NCBI RefSeq assembly: GCF_003245365.1
Contig: NZ_NBIU01000023.1
Span: forward strand, 1 to 34,855
Source: Helicobacter valdiviensis
GTDB taxonomy: Bacteria > Campylobacterota > Campylobacteria > Campylobacterales > Helicobacteraceae
DNA length: 34,855 nt
Direction of reading: 5' to 3'
Shown here: one piece after another, positions 13,798 to 23,388 of the stretch
Layout: the number at the start of each line of letters is the position of its first letter
Position numbering within the stretch: position 1 is the stretch's first letter
The notes under the pieces: model-generated
The model's database searches: none
What the model was told of the DNA's origin: nothing
Seen by the model: the letters and a program-made list of their open reading frames with translations, nothing else
Made by a program: the position numbers and the translations under genes

Positions 13798-16700
13798 ATG
13801 GAAAGAGTTTATTTGGATTTTAATAGTTTAGAACAAGATGGAATTTCAAAAACAAAAACAATAGATTATTTAAGAAACAACCTAAATACAAATATTGCAT
13901 GGGAGGAGATAGACAAAAAATTAAGTAATCTCCCAAAAGATAAGCAAGAAGAAATTACTTACAATCTTTTAAAAAATGATAAAAATTGGGTTGCTTACCC
14001 TCTTAATCTGCCTCTAAAAGAGCAAACACTAGAGAATAACTCTCACAAAGAGCCTTTATCATCTATTCCTATAAAAGAAAATTCTAATTCCCTAAAAGAG
14101 CCTAATTTGCCTAATGAAACTAATTTAGAAAATCTACACAAAGGGGAATTCATTTCCCCAGCGAAGTCAAATATAGTAAATGATATTTTAAATCGCGATA
14201 CTAAAGTAAAAACACCGCTTGAGAGTATCCAATATTTTTTTAGCAATGAAGAGAAAAAAGAAAATGAAAAATATAGAGCGAAAGCAGAAGTGTTTAAAAA
14301 TGACTTTTTAAACAAAGTAATCAACAATGAAGAAATCTCGCAAGAAGAGCAACAGGCTTTTTTAAAACTTGGAGAAAACGAAGATATAAAACTAAAACTT
14401 GCAAGAACTAAAGGAGAAGAAGCTTATAAAAAAGAAAGTGAGCGTTTTTTAAAGGAGAAGATAGAAAAAGAAAAACAAACAAGAAGAATCTTAAGTGCAA
14501 ATTCTTTTAATGAGTTAAGTGAGGAAGATAAAAAAAGAGTAAAGAGCGAAACTAGCACTTGGGGTAAATTATGGAATAATGATGAAGAAGAACTTACAAA
14601 CTGGCAAAAAGACAATAAGCATAAATTAGCCACAAAAGAAGCAAAAGACGCAATTATTCACTTACAAAATATTCACGAACATACAAGCATAGCAAACTTT
14701 ATGAAAAATATAATTTCTGAGCATGTAGATGAAAAAACACGCAATTCTTACTTTAATGACTTAAAACAAGTTTCCAAACTTTATGGTTTTGAAAATGTTG
14801 GATACGATCAAGAAAATGGCGATATTTATTTTGTAGATAATAAAGGTAAATTTTATAAGGCTGAACATGACTTTTTGGGTTCTATTGCACCTACACTTTT
14901 AGCAAATAAATTCTCTATTGGAGGGGGAATTTCTGGAAGTATTATGGGAGCAAAATACGCTCCAAACGATCCAAGAGCAAAAGCAGCAGGAGCAATTATT
15001 GGTGGAGCAATAGGAAGCTATGCAGGGGCAGGATTAGATGCAATCATTAGTAATCAAATTTTAAATAGAGATAATGATTTTAGCGATATTCACAGACACA
15101 TGCTAGAAAATGGAGCATTAAGCATAGTGGGCGATGGAGTGATTTTAGGTCTTGTTAAGGGCAAAAATGGGATTTTAAAACTTACCACAAAAGGCGCAAA
15201 AGCATTAGGAGAAGTAGCAAATAATATCGCTCCTCTTAGAATTCTAAAAGAAAATATCACAGGAGAACAAAATATACAAGCTGCAAAAGAAGCTGCACTA
15301 AATAGCTTTACAAAAGAAGAGAGAGAGGAACTTTTTTCATTTGCTAAAAAGCTAGGAGGAAGCCCAAAAGCTTTAAAGGAGCAAAGTGGAGATAAAACAC
15401 TTGAATTTTTAAAAAACAAATTTGGAGAAGATTCTAAAATTTATAAAACTGCTTCAAAATTTAGAGAGATTTTTAACACTCCTAAAAGCTTAAAAGCACA
15501 GCAACAAGAGCTTTTAAGTGTGATTAGAAGTAATGAGGGAGATGAAAGCTTAGCTATCTTGCTAGAAGCTGCAAACATTAATCCCCAAGTGAGTAAAAAT
15601 CTTAAAAATATGCTTCATTTAACCACCGCGCAATTAGATAAAAAATTACAAGAATTTAAAATCAATCCACAAGATATAAAGCTTATTTTTGATGATTATG
15701 AAAAAGGCACAAAAGAAGCTTATAAACAAGCACATGAGAAAATTTTAAGTAAGATTTATGATGAGAATTATAAAGTTGTGCTAGATTCTAAAAAGTTTGA
15801 TGATTTTTATAATGATTTAATTAATAACAACTATGAGCTTCCTAGCACTTTTAAAAACACTCTAAATTCTATCAAAAATAAAGTTTATAATCCTAATGGC
15901 GTAACTTATAGTAATTTAGAAGCTACTAGAAAAAGTCTTAATTCTCTTTATTCTGAAGATAATGAGCTAAATGGATATTTAAAAAATTTCATAAGCTCAC
16001 ATTTAAAAGAAGATATAGAAAAAGGAATGGATTTAATCTTCTCTCAAAACAAAAAAGCTTATGAGGAAGCTAAAAGACTCTATGAAACCAATCTAAAAGA
16101 CTACGCACAGCTAAAAGAGATACAAAACTATAAAATCTATGAAAAAATAGAAAATGTAGAGAATAGCCTAGATAAAATTGCAAAAGAAATACTAGAAAAT
16201 GCAAAAGGAGCGGGAAAGGTAGAAAGAAGCAAAACTGCTTCCTCTGCGAAGTTAAAAAGCGAAGCTACCCGCTCACAAAGTGAGTGGGACGGGGGCGCAT
16301 ACAGGTTGATAGGGACAGAGTCTGTCCCTCCTTTCAAAGAGGAATTCACAACCCCAGCGAAGTTAAAAAACAACTTTGAAGAGCTAACTAAAGGACTAAC
16401 CGAGCAAAACCGCCAAAGTTTAGAGTTAAATTTGTTAAACAAACTTTATAAAGACAGCATGGTAGAAAGAGATGGGCTTAAAAGCTTTGCCTCTAAAGAG
16501 TTTTTAAAAAGTTTAGAAGATGTAAAAGAGATTTTTAAAAGCAAGGGTGCTAAAGAATATATACAAATCATAGAGGATTTTAACAAGCTTTTTAAAAGGG
16601 ATGCGGATATTTTAGCAGCGCTAAAAGTCCCCATAGCTAAAGAAGTAGGCAATGCACTCTCTACAACTGCAACAGGTGGAGCTAAGCATATGCTCGCAAA

Positions 16701-19700
16701 AGGCTTTTTTGATTGGTTTTATAGGAATTTACCCAATAATAGCATTATTTTTAAAGCCTTAGGCTTAGGAGATGGGATTAAACGAGCTGCCCTTAGGTAT
16801 CATTTAGGAAAAGCATTAAAAGAAGCTAGTTCGCTAGAAGAATTCAACTTTAAAATCACACAAAGAGCTACAAGAGGTAATTTTAACTCACAAACTAAAG
16901 AGCTTGTAGAAAAAATGGTAGAAGAGCTAAGCGATACTAAAGAAAGCATAATTAAAAGCGTGGAAGATTTTATAGATGTGGAATTTTCTAAATCTAATAT
17001 CATTTTACCAGAGCAAACCAAGCTAATCCCCTATCTTAGAAGAATTGCCAATGAAAATAAACTTGATAGACTAGAGGTGTATAAAAAGTTTATGGATTTT
17101 AAAGAGGGTAAGGATAATAGCCTAAAAGACTTCTTTATGCGCTATGGTATCAAAAAGGATAAGGAATTATTAGAACACAAAGTGTCTAATGGGGAAAAAG
17201 TGGGAGGTGATAAAGAGGAGATTGCCACGAGTTCTACAAGCTCTTTTAATGATATAGAAAAAACGCCTATAACAGAAGGAATGCCTAGCAATGACTTAGG
17301 GGGAAATACCAAGAATTACTCGGCAGTTCAAACTCTAAAAGATGATGGCTTTTTTAAACAACAAAAAGAATATATTTTAAAGAATGAGAAAATAGCTAAA
17401 GAATTTATTGGGTATGCAAAAAGGTTTGAAGCAGAAGGAGACAAACAAGCCCTAGAAGATATGCAAGTAACCGCACAAGGCTACAAAAGAATAGCACAAG
17501 AGAAAAGAGAAGAATTAGCTAGTTATCAAGCGCTTAGAGGCTATAAGCCTTTAAGTGAGTTTGGAACAAACTATATAGAATTTATTGGAGATGGCAAAGG
17601 AGCGATAGAGAAGCTTTTATTAGAAAGAGAGGGACAAGTAGCAAGTGCTTTTTATAAAGAGGGCTTAGGGGATATTGATTTGGTTTGGGGTGATTCTAAG
17701 ATGGGATTAGCCCATATTTTAGAAAAGCATAGTAAAGATTTTAAAGCCTTTGGAGAGGGAGAGAGTGGAATTACTAAAGGAATAAGTGAGATTGTAGAAA
17801 ATGGTAAAGTAGTAAGCGATAAGGGAGTTAATACAATTATTTATACACAAGGTGAGAACACATATCGCATAGGCATTTCAAAAGGATATTTTGATAAAGG
17901 CGAGAATAATTGGATTATAACAGGATATAAAGTAGATAAAAAGTCGCCTCATTCTGATTCTCTACCAAGTAATGAGATTGCTAAGAGTGATGGGACTAAT
18001 CTACACCCTAACGACTTAACTAATTATAGCACAAAAGAGTTGAAAGGAAAAGAGTTTAAAAAATTATGGGATAGCACCAAAGAAATAAGGGAACTTATTT
18101 CAAAATTAGAAAAACAATCAAGAGAAAAAAGCATTTTTAAAGATAAGCAAAGCAGTGTATTTACTGGTGGTGGCATTCAGCTAGGTGGTAAATATAAAGC
18201 CCAAAGCAAAGAGCAAAAAGATTATTTATATAGAAGCAATTTAGAATTTTTTTTAGAGCAAAATGATATAGATATACAACTCTACAAAGAGCTAAAAACA
18301 TTATATGATAACAAAGCAACTCTAAAAGAAAAAGCCCTAAAATATGATGAAATCATCAAAGCAAGGGAAGCAATTAAACAACGACAAGAATTAGAAAAAC
18401 AAAACACAATAAATACTTTTGATAAAGAAGCATTTATACATAAAGAACTAAAAGAAAACAAACTAGAAAACATTACAGATTTACAGAATGCTATTAATAG
18501 AGCAGTATTTGATAAGGAGCTTTTTGAGATAAAAGCACAAACGCTAATAAAGCATTTTTTTAACAAAGACTTAGAAAAGTTAAACAAAGAAGAGTTAATA
18601 GAATTTTACAAAAATGCACAAAATGCCAACTATGATGCTTTAGAAGAATTTGGCACAAATTACGCTGAATTTTACAAAGATGGCAAAGGAGCGATAGAAA
18701 AGCTTTTATTAGAAAGAGAGGGGCAAGTAGCAAGTGCATTCTATAAAGAGGGCTTAGGGGATATTGATTTAGTTTGGGGTGATTCTAAAATGGGACTTTC
18801 TCATATTTTAGAGCGAAGAGAAGAAGACTTTATCAAGCAAGGATTTAGCAAAGAAGAAGCAGAAGCTAAAGCAAGAGAATTTATAAAAAATATACCTGAA
18901 ATTATAGAAAAGGGAGAAGCAATCATAAAGAAAAATGAAGCAGTAAAAATAGAAACAGATAATTATAAACTTGTCTTAAAACAGAATTGGAAAGGAGAGC
19001 CTACAACAAATAAATGGCTTGTAACAGGATATTTTAAAAAGGAGAAAGAGCCAAGTATATCCACTGACCCTTTTACTAAAGAGGAGAATCTCTCTTTAAA
19101 CTCTAAAGAGAATTATAACACAAAAGAGCTAAAAGAATTACAAAAATTAAATGAATATACAAAGCATTTGGCTGCTTTAAGCCCACAAGAACAAGCTATG
19201 CACTTTAAATCTTTATCATGGCAAGATATAAGGGATTTAGAAACAAAAGCTACAATGGGAGATATACCAACACAAGATTATTTATCTTTTTCAACAGAGC
19301 TAGGCAAAAGTCATATTGAAAAATATACACAAAAGAGGTTTTTAGGATTTGAACCTAAAAACAAAAGCGATGAGGCTGAAATTTTACGAGATTTAAAAGA
19401 TTTGCTTATTTTTTCTAATGCAGATAATAATCATAATAAATTCTTGCAAAAATATGGCACAAATAAAACTATACAAGCTATAAATGAAGCTAAAACATTT
19501 GCAAAAAAACATCGTAGCGATAAAGAGCTTTTAAATAATCAAGAAAGTCTTAGAGGACTAGGAAAATTATATTATATTCTTAGCGATATGGAAAAATTTA
19601 ATGATGAAGAACTAGCTAAATGGCTTGATTTATCTAAATGGCGCAATGCTATTGAAGAGGCAAATGATATTAAACCCTTAAAAGAATTTGGGACAAATTA

Positions 19701-22569
19701 TGCAGAGTTTTATAAAAAAGGAAACGATGCAATACAAAAGCTTTTAGCAGAAAAACAAGGACAAGTAGCAAGTGCATTCTATAAAGAGGGCTTAGGGGAT
19801 ATTGATTTAGTTTGGGGTGATTCTAAGATGGGACTTTCTCATATTTTAGAGCGAAGAGAAGAAGACTTTATCAAGCAAGGATTTAGCAAAGAAGAAGCAG
19901 AAGCTAAGGTGCTAGAACTCATAAAAGAAATACCACAAATACTAGAAAATAGCACCATTTATAAACAAACACCGCAAAAAATAGAGCTTATTACGCCTAG
20001 ACATACTTTAGTATTGGGATTACGAGATGATAGAAAATTTATAATCACAGAGCTAATTGATAAGAGAAATAAAAAGAGGTTTGGGGAGCATCAGACAGGA
20101 GTCGCAGATACTCTTACAGATGAAACGCTAGCAAATAAGCCTCTATCATCTAGCCAAATAGATACCGCCCCTAGTCCAGCCGATCCGCACCAAACCAAGC
20201 ATAATATTAGCACTTCAAGCGTGAGTCGTGCTAATGGCGATAATGGAAATTATAGCACAAAAGAACAAGCCAAGCAACATAAGGCACAAGAAGAACTAAA
20301 AAATATATTTAATGAGTTTGAAGAGCAAAAAAAGAGGCTACAAGATAAAGCAAAGCTTTTAAAAGAGCAAAAAGAAAACTTAATAAGTAAAGATTTAGTA
20401 GGCACTATTAATGAAATTAGTTTAAGACTACTAAGAGAAAATGTTAATGATATTAGAGATAAAGAAATAAAAGCCTTGCAAGATACTAGCATAACTAAAG
20501 AAGAATTTAAACAAGCTTTAGATGAGTTTAATGCTTTTTATAAACAATACAAATACACACATGAGCCTTTGTATTATGATTTTCAAACAAATTTTGGAAA
20601 CTATGAAAGAGAATTTAAAAAAGGGAGACTTTTAAATGCTAAAGATGTAAAAATGTTTAAAGAGTATTTTTTAGACACTACAGGGCTTAACGATAAGCTA
20701 AAAAAAGCCTATGAGATAATAGAAAAATATGATTTTTTAAAAGAACAAAATAAACAAATCACTCAAAACAGCAAAGAAAGTAAGCTAATCACAAACAAAG
20801 CTAATGAGATTAAAGAGCAATTAATTAGTAAATACAAAAACTCTTTTGAAAAGCAAGAAATAAATAAAGAAGCAAATAGTGTTAAAAAAGATTTAGAAGA
20901 TGAAAAAGCAATAAATCTAAAAGCAAGATTAGAAAATGCAAGTGATGAAGAGAAAGGAGGGATCATTAAAGAAGTAATCACAGAACAAAACAACAAGCTT
21001 TTAGGAGAAATTGCAAAATTACAAAATGTTTTAGAGAAAAAAGACTTTCTACCCTTTGAGATAGATGAGAAGATAAAATGGCTTTCTACTAAATCACAAT
21101 TTATAGGAGAAGATGAAGAGAGTTTGAAAAAGGTTGCAATCTCACAATTAGAATTTAACACAAAGGATAAAATTAAAGAATTACAAAAAATCCTAAAAGA
21201 TAATAAAGTGGGTTTAAGCGTGTTAGAAGAGTTTCTAACAAAAGTCAAAGACCCAAAGATTATAGAAAATAAAGTCGCTTACGAAAGCGTTAAAGACACA
21301 CTTAAAAGGCTTATAGAAAAAAATCAAAAAAGAGCCTTAAAGATTTTAGATAACGAAATAAAAGAAAGGAAATTAGCTTATAAATTAAACACACAAGAGG
21401 GAGAAAAAAGAGCAAAAGAGCTTTTTTATAGCTTTAAGCCTGATAGTGAGCAAATAGAACTCTTTGAGAGACTTTTACCCATAGCACAAAATCTAGATGT
21501 AGAAGTAAAACAAGCTATTAATGATGAGTTTTTATCTAAGCAATTTGCAGGAGTTTATTATACAGATAAAAACTCTGTGAGAATAAAAAATAATAGAATC
21601 CATAAAGAAAAAGGAAAAGTGTTTTTACACGAGCTAATCCATAGTGTAACAAGTAGAGCAATAATAGCTTATGAGAGTGGCAAAAAAGAGCTATTAAGTG
21701 CTAATCAAATAAAAGCAATAGAAAACATAAAAGAGCTTTATAGTGAAGTGTATAAAAACCATAAAGAACTAGGATTTGAAACTTTTGAGGAGTTTTTTAC
21801 AGGAAGTAAGGGTGATTATGGACTTAAAAACAGCCATGAGTTTATAGCAGAGCTAAGCAATCCCACTTTTAGAGAAAAGCTTAAAAAAGTGGGAGTGTTT
21901 GAAAAGTTAGTGGATAATATCTTAAAACTTTTTGTAAGTGCTAAAGATGCCTTTTTATTAAAGAAAAATAATGCTTATGAGAGCTTAAAAAAGAATTTGT
22001 ATGAGCTTATAGATAACTACAAAGAGGATTTTACAAAAAGCTATGAGAAAGAGAATATTAAGGGCGTGGATTTAAAGCAAAGTAAGGAGCTAGAGAATGC
22101 GTTTTTAGATGAGAGTGGGAAAATTGTTTATGAAAAACTAGAAGAATTTGCAAAACCATTGCCAAAGGAATTAAATTTAAAAGAGTTTGTAGCACAATTT
22201 AACAATGATAAAAAAGCAGTTATTAATACTCCCATTAAGCAACTTGAGATTAATCCAAAATACGCATTTTATCATTTGCTTAAAAATCACCCATTAGGAA
22301 ATAACAAAGAGAATAGAAAGTTTATAAGTGGTGGAATTTTACAAACATTGCAAGAACCTTTATTTATCACAAAAGATAGTAAAGGAAGTATATTTTTTTA
22401 CAAGCCATTTAAGACAGATAACAACACGCTACATTTAACAAGCGTGGAGGTAGATGTGAATGATAGGCTAAAATATAAAACAAGCTATATAGCCGATAGA
22501 AGAAGGCTTTATAGTATGATTAAAAATTATGAACTACTTTACATAGCAGGAGGCGTCCCACCCCTATAA
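13798..22569 (+). CDS. Giant polyvalent phage protein: three PBECR1/DUF3519-like nuclease modules, zincin motif, C-terminal nuclease-like module
   Basis: The protein has 2923 residues. N-terminal ~370 residues are charged and helical. Residues ~375-421 form a Gly/Ala-rich membrane-like segment (GGGISGSIMGAKY ... AGAIIGGAIGSYAGAGLDAI). Long helical parts follow. Three copies of a module starting EFGTNY(I/A)EF and containing GQVASAFYKEGLGDIDLVWG and GL(A/S)HILE start near residues 1251, 1615 and 1959. This is the family annotated DUF3519 or putative barnase/colicin-E5-type endoribonuclease. Linkers after the modules end in NY(S/N)TKE. HELIH at 2611-2615 with HEFIAE (Glu2681) suggests a zincin peptidase. 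Residues ~2777-2923 (INTPIKQLE ... FFYKPF ... YKTSYIADRR) resemble another PBECR domain. Such proteins are thought to be packaged and injected to attack host defences or RNA; that role is inferred. Repeat-derived residues sit at ~114-125 and ~810-857. Confidence 0.85.
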   Translation: MERVYLDFNSLEQDGISKTKTIDYLRNNLNTNIAWEEIDKKLSNLPKDKQEEITYNLLKNDKNWVAYPLNLPLKEQTLENNSHKEPLSSIPIKENSNSLKEPNLPNETNLENLHKGEFISPAKSNIVNDILNRDTKVKTPLESIQYFFSNEEKKENEKYRAKAEVFKNDFLNKVINNEEISQEEQQAFLKLGENEDIKLKLARTKGEEAYKKESERFLKEKIEKEKQTRRILSANSFNELSEEDKKRVKSETSTWGKLWNNDEEELTNWQKDNKHKLATKEAKDAIIHLQNIHEHTSIANFMKNIISEHVDEKTRNSYFNDLKQVSKLYGFENVGYDQENGDIYFVDNKGKFYKAEHDFLGSIAPTLLANKFSIGGGISGSIMGAKYAPNDPRAKAAGAIIGGAIGSYAGAGLDAIISNQILNRDNDFSDIHRHMLENGALSIVGDGVILGLVKGKNGILKLTTKGAKALGEVANNIAPLRILKENITGEQNIQAAKEAALNSFTKEEREELFSFAKKLGGSPKALKEQSGDKTLEFLKNKFGEDSKIYKTASKFREIFNTPKSLKAQQQELLSVIRSNEGDESLAILLEAANINPQVSKNLKNMLHLTTAQLDKKLQEFKINPQDIKLIFDDYEKGTKEAYKQAHEKILSKIYDENYKVVLDSKKFDDFYNDLINNNYELPSTFKNTLNSIKNKVYNPNGVTYSNLEATRKSLNSLYSEDNELNGYLKNFISSHLKEDIEKGMDLIFSQNKKAYEEAKRLYETNLKDYAQLKEIQNYKIYEKIENVENSLDKIAKEILENAKGAGKVERSKTASSAKLKSEATRSQSEWDGGAYRLIGTESVPPFKEEFTTPAKLKNNFEELTKGLTEQNRQSLELNLLNKLYKDSMVERDGLKSFASKEFLKSLEDVKEIFKSKGAKEYIQIIEDFNKLFKRDADILAALKVPIAKEVGNALSTTATGGAKHMLAKGFFDWFYRNLPNNSIIFKALGLGDGIKRAALRYHLGKALKEASSLEEFNFKITQRATRGNFNSQTKELVEKMVEELSDTKESIIKSVEDFIDVEFSKSNIILPEQTKLIPYLRRIANENKLDRLEVYKKFMDFKEGKDNSLKDFFMRYGIKKDKELLEHKVSNGEKVGGDKEEIATSSTSSFNDIEKTPITEGMPSNDLGGNTKNYSAVQTLKDDGFFKQQKEYILKNEKIAKEFIGYAKRFEAEGDKQALEDMQVTAQGYKRIAQEKREELASYQALRGYKPLSEFGTNYIEFIGDGKGAIEKLLLEREGQVASAFYKEGLGDIDLVWGDSKMGLAHILEKHSKDFKAFGEGESGITKGISEIVENGKVVSDKGVNTIIYTQGENTYRIGISKGYFDKGENNWIITGYKVDKKSPHSDSLPSNEIAKSDGTNLHPNDLTNYSTKELKGKEFKKLWDSTKEIRELISKLEKQSREKSIFKDKQSSVFTGGGIQLGGKYKAQSKEQKDYLYRSNLEFFLEQNDIDIQLYKELKTLYDNKATLKEKALKYDEIIKAREAIKQRQELEKQNTINTFDKEAFIHKELKENKLENITDLQNAINRAVFDKELFEIKAQTLIKHFFNKDLEKLNKEELIEFYKNAQNANYDALEEFGTNYAEFYKDGKGAIEKLLLEREGQVASAFYKEGLGDIDLVWGDSKMGLSHILERREEDFIKQGFSKEEAEAKAREFIKNIPEIIEKGEAIIKKNEAVKIETDNYKLVLKQNWKGEPTTNKWLVTGYFKKEKEPSISTDPFTKEENLSLNSKENYNTKELKELQKLNEYTKHLAALSPQEQAMHFKSLSWQDIRDLETKATMGDIPTQDYLSFSTELGKSHIEKYTQKRFLGFEPKNKSDEAEILRDLKDLLIFSNADNNHNKFLQKYGTNKTIQAINEAKTFAKKHRSDKELLNNQESLRGLGKLYYILSDMEKFNDEELAKWLDLSKWRNAIEEANDIKPLKEFGTNYAEFYKKGNDAIQKLLAEKQGQVASAFYKEGLGDIDLVWGDSKMGLSHILERREEDFIKQGFSKEEAEAKVLELIKEIPQILENSTIYKQTPQKIELITPRHTLVLGLRDDRKFIITELIDKRNKKRFGEHQTGVADTLTDETLANKPLSSSQIDTAPSPADPHQTKHNISTSSVSRANGDNGNYSTKEQAKQHKAQEELKNIFNEFEEQKKRLQDKAKLLKEQKENLISKDLVGTINEISLRLLRENVNDIRDKEIKALQDTSITKEEFKQALDEFNAFYKQYKYTHEPLYYDFQTNFGNYEREFKKGRLLNAKDVKMFKEYFLDTTGLNDKLKKAYEIIEKYDFLKEQNKQITQNSKESKLITNKANEIKEQLISKYKNSFEKQEINKEANSVKKDLEDEKAINLKARLENASDEEKGGIIKEVITEQNNKLLGEIAKLQNVLEKKDFLPFEIDEKIKWLSTKSQFIGEDEESLKKVAISQLEFNTKDKIKELQKILKDNKVGLSVLEEFLTKVKDPKIIENKVAYESVKDTLKRLIEKNQKRALKILDNEIKERKLAYKLNTQEGEKRAKELFYSFKPDSEQIELFERLLPIAQNLDVEVKQAINDEFLSKQFAGVYYTDKNSVRIKNNRIHKEKGKVFLHELIHSVTSRAIIAYESGKKELLSANQIKAIENIKELYSEVYKNHKELGFETFEEFFTGSKGDYGLKNSHEFIAELSNPTFREKLKKVGVFEKLVDNILKLFVSAKDAFLLKKNNAYESLKKNLYELIDNYKEDFTKSYEKENIKGVDLKQSKELENAFLDESGKIVYEKLEEFAKPLPKELNLKEFVAQFNNDKKAVINTPIKQLEINPKYAFYHLLKNHPLGNNKENRKFISGGILQTLQEPLFITKDSKGSIFFYKPFKTDNNTLHLTSVEVDVNDRLKYKTSYIADRRRLYSMIKNYELLYIAGGVPPL
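14137..14171 (+). repeat. Partial palindromic element inside the giant gene
   Basis: CACAAA, the hairpin GGGGAA-TTCAT-TTCCCC (14143-14159) and AGCGAAGTCAAA reproduce the tail half of the palindromic family. In the protein it reads HKGEFISPAKSN, comparable with KEEFTTPAKLK made by the larger copy at 16226-16366. It lies in the low-complexity stretch near residue 120, so the insertion is likely tolerated. Confidence 0.6.
16226..16366 (+). repeat. Palindromic element inserted in the giant gene (copy in coding sequence)
   Basis: A tail fragment (hairpin GAAGCA-AAAC-TGCTTC, then GCGAAGTTAAAA, 16226-16257) is followed by a full unit (16258-16366). The full unit has the CCCGCTCAC-AAA-GTGAGTGGGACGGG stem, the hairpin GGGACAGAGTCTGTCCC and the closing AGCGAAGTTAAAA. 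The gene frame stays open through it and reads KLKSEATRSQSEWDGG then FTTPAKLK. Base composition is clearly richer in GC than the flanks. The same composite (tail fragment plus full unit) occurs in the terminase gene. Confidence 0.85.
18724..18869 (+). repeat. 146-bp direct repeat between nuclease modules 2 and 3 (first copy)
   Basis: 18724-18869 and 19762-19907 differ at a single base. They encode the core QVASAFYKEGLGDIDLVWGD and GLSHILERREEDFIKQGFSK of modules 2 and 3. Module 1 has the same protein motif but clearly different bases. Recent duplication or gene conversion between modules 2 and 3 is the likely cause. The spacing of 1038 bp (346 codons) keeps frame if they recombine. Confidence 0.9.
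19762..19907 (+). repeat. 146-bp direct repeat between nuclease modules 2 and 3 (second copy)
   Basis: Partner of 18724-18869, identical at 145 of 146 bases by eye. After it the modules diverge completely (ENSTIYKQTPQK versus EKGEAIIKKNEAV), so the conserved core is joined to different C-terminal halves. Confidence 0.9.
22007..22107 (+). repeat. 101-bp exact direct repeat, copy inside the giant gene
   Basis: This stretch is identical base for base to 22697-22797, starting 690 bp further on. It encodes the junction just before the C-terminal nuclease-like module (YKEDFTKSYEKEN, then KGVDLKQSKELENAFL). A third, 17-base piece of it (CAAAGTAAGGAGCTAGA) occurs at 23381-23397. Confidence 0.95.
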
Positions 22570-22692
22570 TGCACGAATAGGCGTTGTCCTATTACCAAGC
22601 TAAACGCTTTAGACGCTAATTTTTAAATACAAGCCGTGAGTAAAGCAGTCTTTTAATTATACCATAAAAACTAAAGGAGAAGCAGAATTAAA
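22565..22692. other. Structured gene-free spacer with facing TATAAT boxes
   Basis: The stretch separates the giant gene from the detached module. It begins in a GC-richer patch and holds two perfect short hairpins: AATAGG-CGTTGT-CCTATT (22576-22593) and CTAAA-CGC-TTTAG (22600-22612). A + strand TATAAT (22565-22570) overlaps the giant gene's stop, and a minus-strand TATAAT (22656-22661) points back at it, so overlapping complementary RNAs are possible. It resembles a small inserted element or an insertion-sequence end, but no transposase or known terminus is recognised. AAAGGAG at 22673-22679 precedes the module without a nearby ATG. Confidence 0.4.
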
Positions 22693-23388
22693 GAGATTAT
22701 AGATAACTACAAAGAGGATTTTACAAAAAGCTATGAGAAAGAGAATATTAAGGGCGTGGATTTAAAGCAAAGTAAGGAGCTAGAGAATGCGTTTTTATTT
22801 AAGGATAAAATAAATGAAAATGCTTTAAAGAAACAAGCAAAAGAGTTACCAAAGGCTTTAAAAGAAATAGATTTTATAAGAAGTGCAAATAAAGATAGCA
22901 AAGGTTATTTTATAGATACGCCAATAGGTAGGGTTGATTTTAAAAATATTCTAAAAACTTATAGACATCTTTATGAAAATACTTATATGCAAGATAGAAG
23001 GGAACTAAGTGGTGCTTTTATGGAAACGCTTAAGAACCCACTTTTTGTAGTGAGGCAAAAATATCCGCTAAATTCCACAGCCTTAACCCAAGCTAAGCAC
23101 TCACAAATAACGCCTAGCCCTTCCTCGCATAAAAAGAACACCAAATCTTCAAATGGAGAAGTTAAAACCAAAGGAATTATACAAGATTCTTATGTTTTTT
23201 ACAAGCCTTTTGTAAGTGCAAATGGAATTTACCATTTAGCTAGTTTTGCAATCTCTAAAAATGGAGAGCTTTTACATAAAACTTTTTATGATATTAAAAC
23301 CATTTCTAAATTAAAGAAGCTCATAAAAGGAAATGATGAGGATTTGCTGTATTTTAAAAATGAAAAGGTGGATATAGAAACAAAGTAA
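22675..23388 (+). pseudogene. Detached alternative C-terminal nuclease-like module of the giant protein
   Basis: The frame is open from 22675 and has no ATG near a ribosome site. The first plausible start is GTG 22756. It begins with the repeated junction (GVDLKQSKELENAFL), then carries a module that parallels but differs from the giant protein's own end: IDTPIGRVDF versus INTPIKQLEI, RRELSGAFMETLKNPLFV versus NRKFISGGILQTLQEPLFI, YVFYKPF versus IFFYKPF, LLHKTFYD versus YKTSYIA. About 35 Pro/Ser/Thr-rich residues are inserted in the middle (LNSTALTQAKHS...). It ends at TAA inside the third repeat fragment. It looks like an orphan cassette as in polymorphic toxin loci, silent until recombined, or a former C-terminus displaced by insertion. 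Confidence 0.7.
22697..22797 (+). repeat. 101-bp exact direct repeat, copy heading the detached module
   Basis: Identical to 22007-22107 and read in the same frame. Recombination between the copies would delete exactly 690 bp (230 codons) and fuse the giant protein in frame to the module encoded downstream. Confidence 0.95.

Noticed and set aside
22565-22692. Definite IS200/IS605 end or omega-RNA
   Set aside because: Hairpins are present, but there is no recognisable transposase, TnpB or cleavage-site tetranucleotide pair, so it is only reported as a structured spacer.
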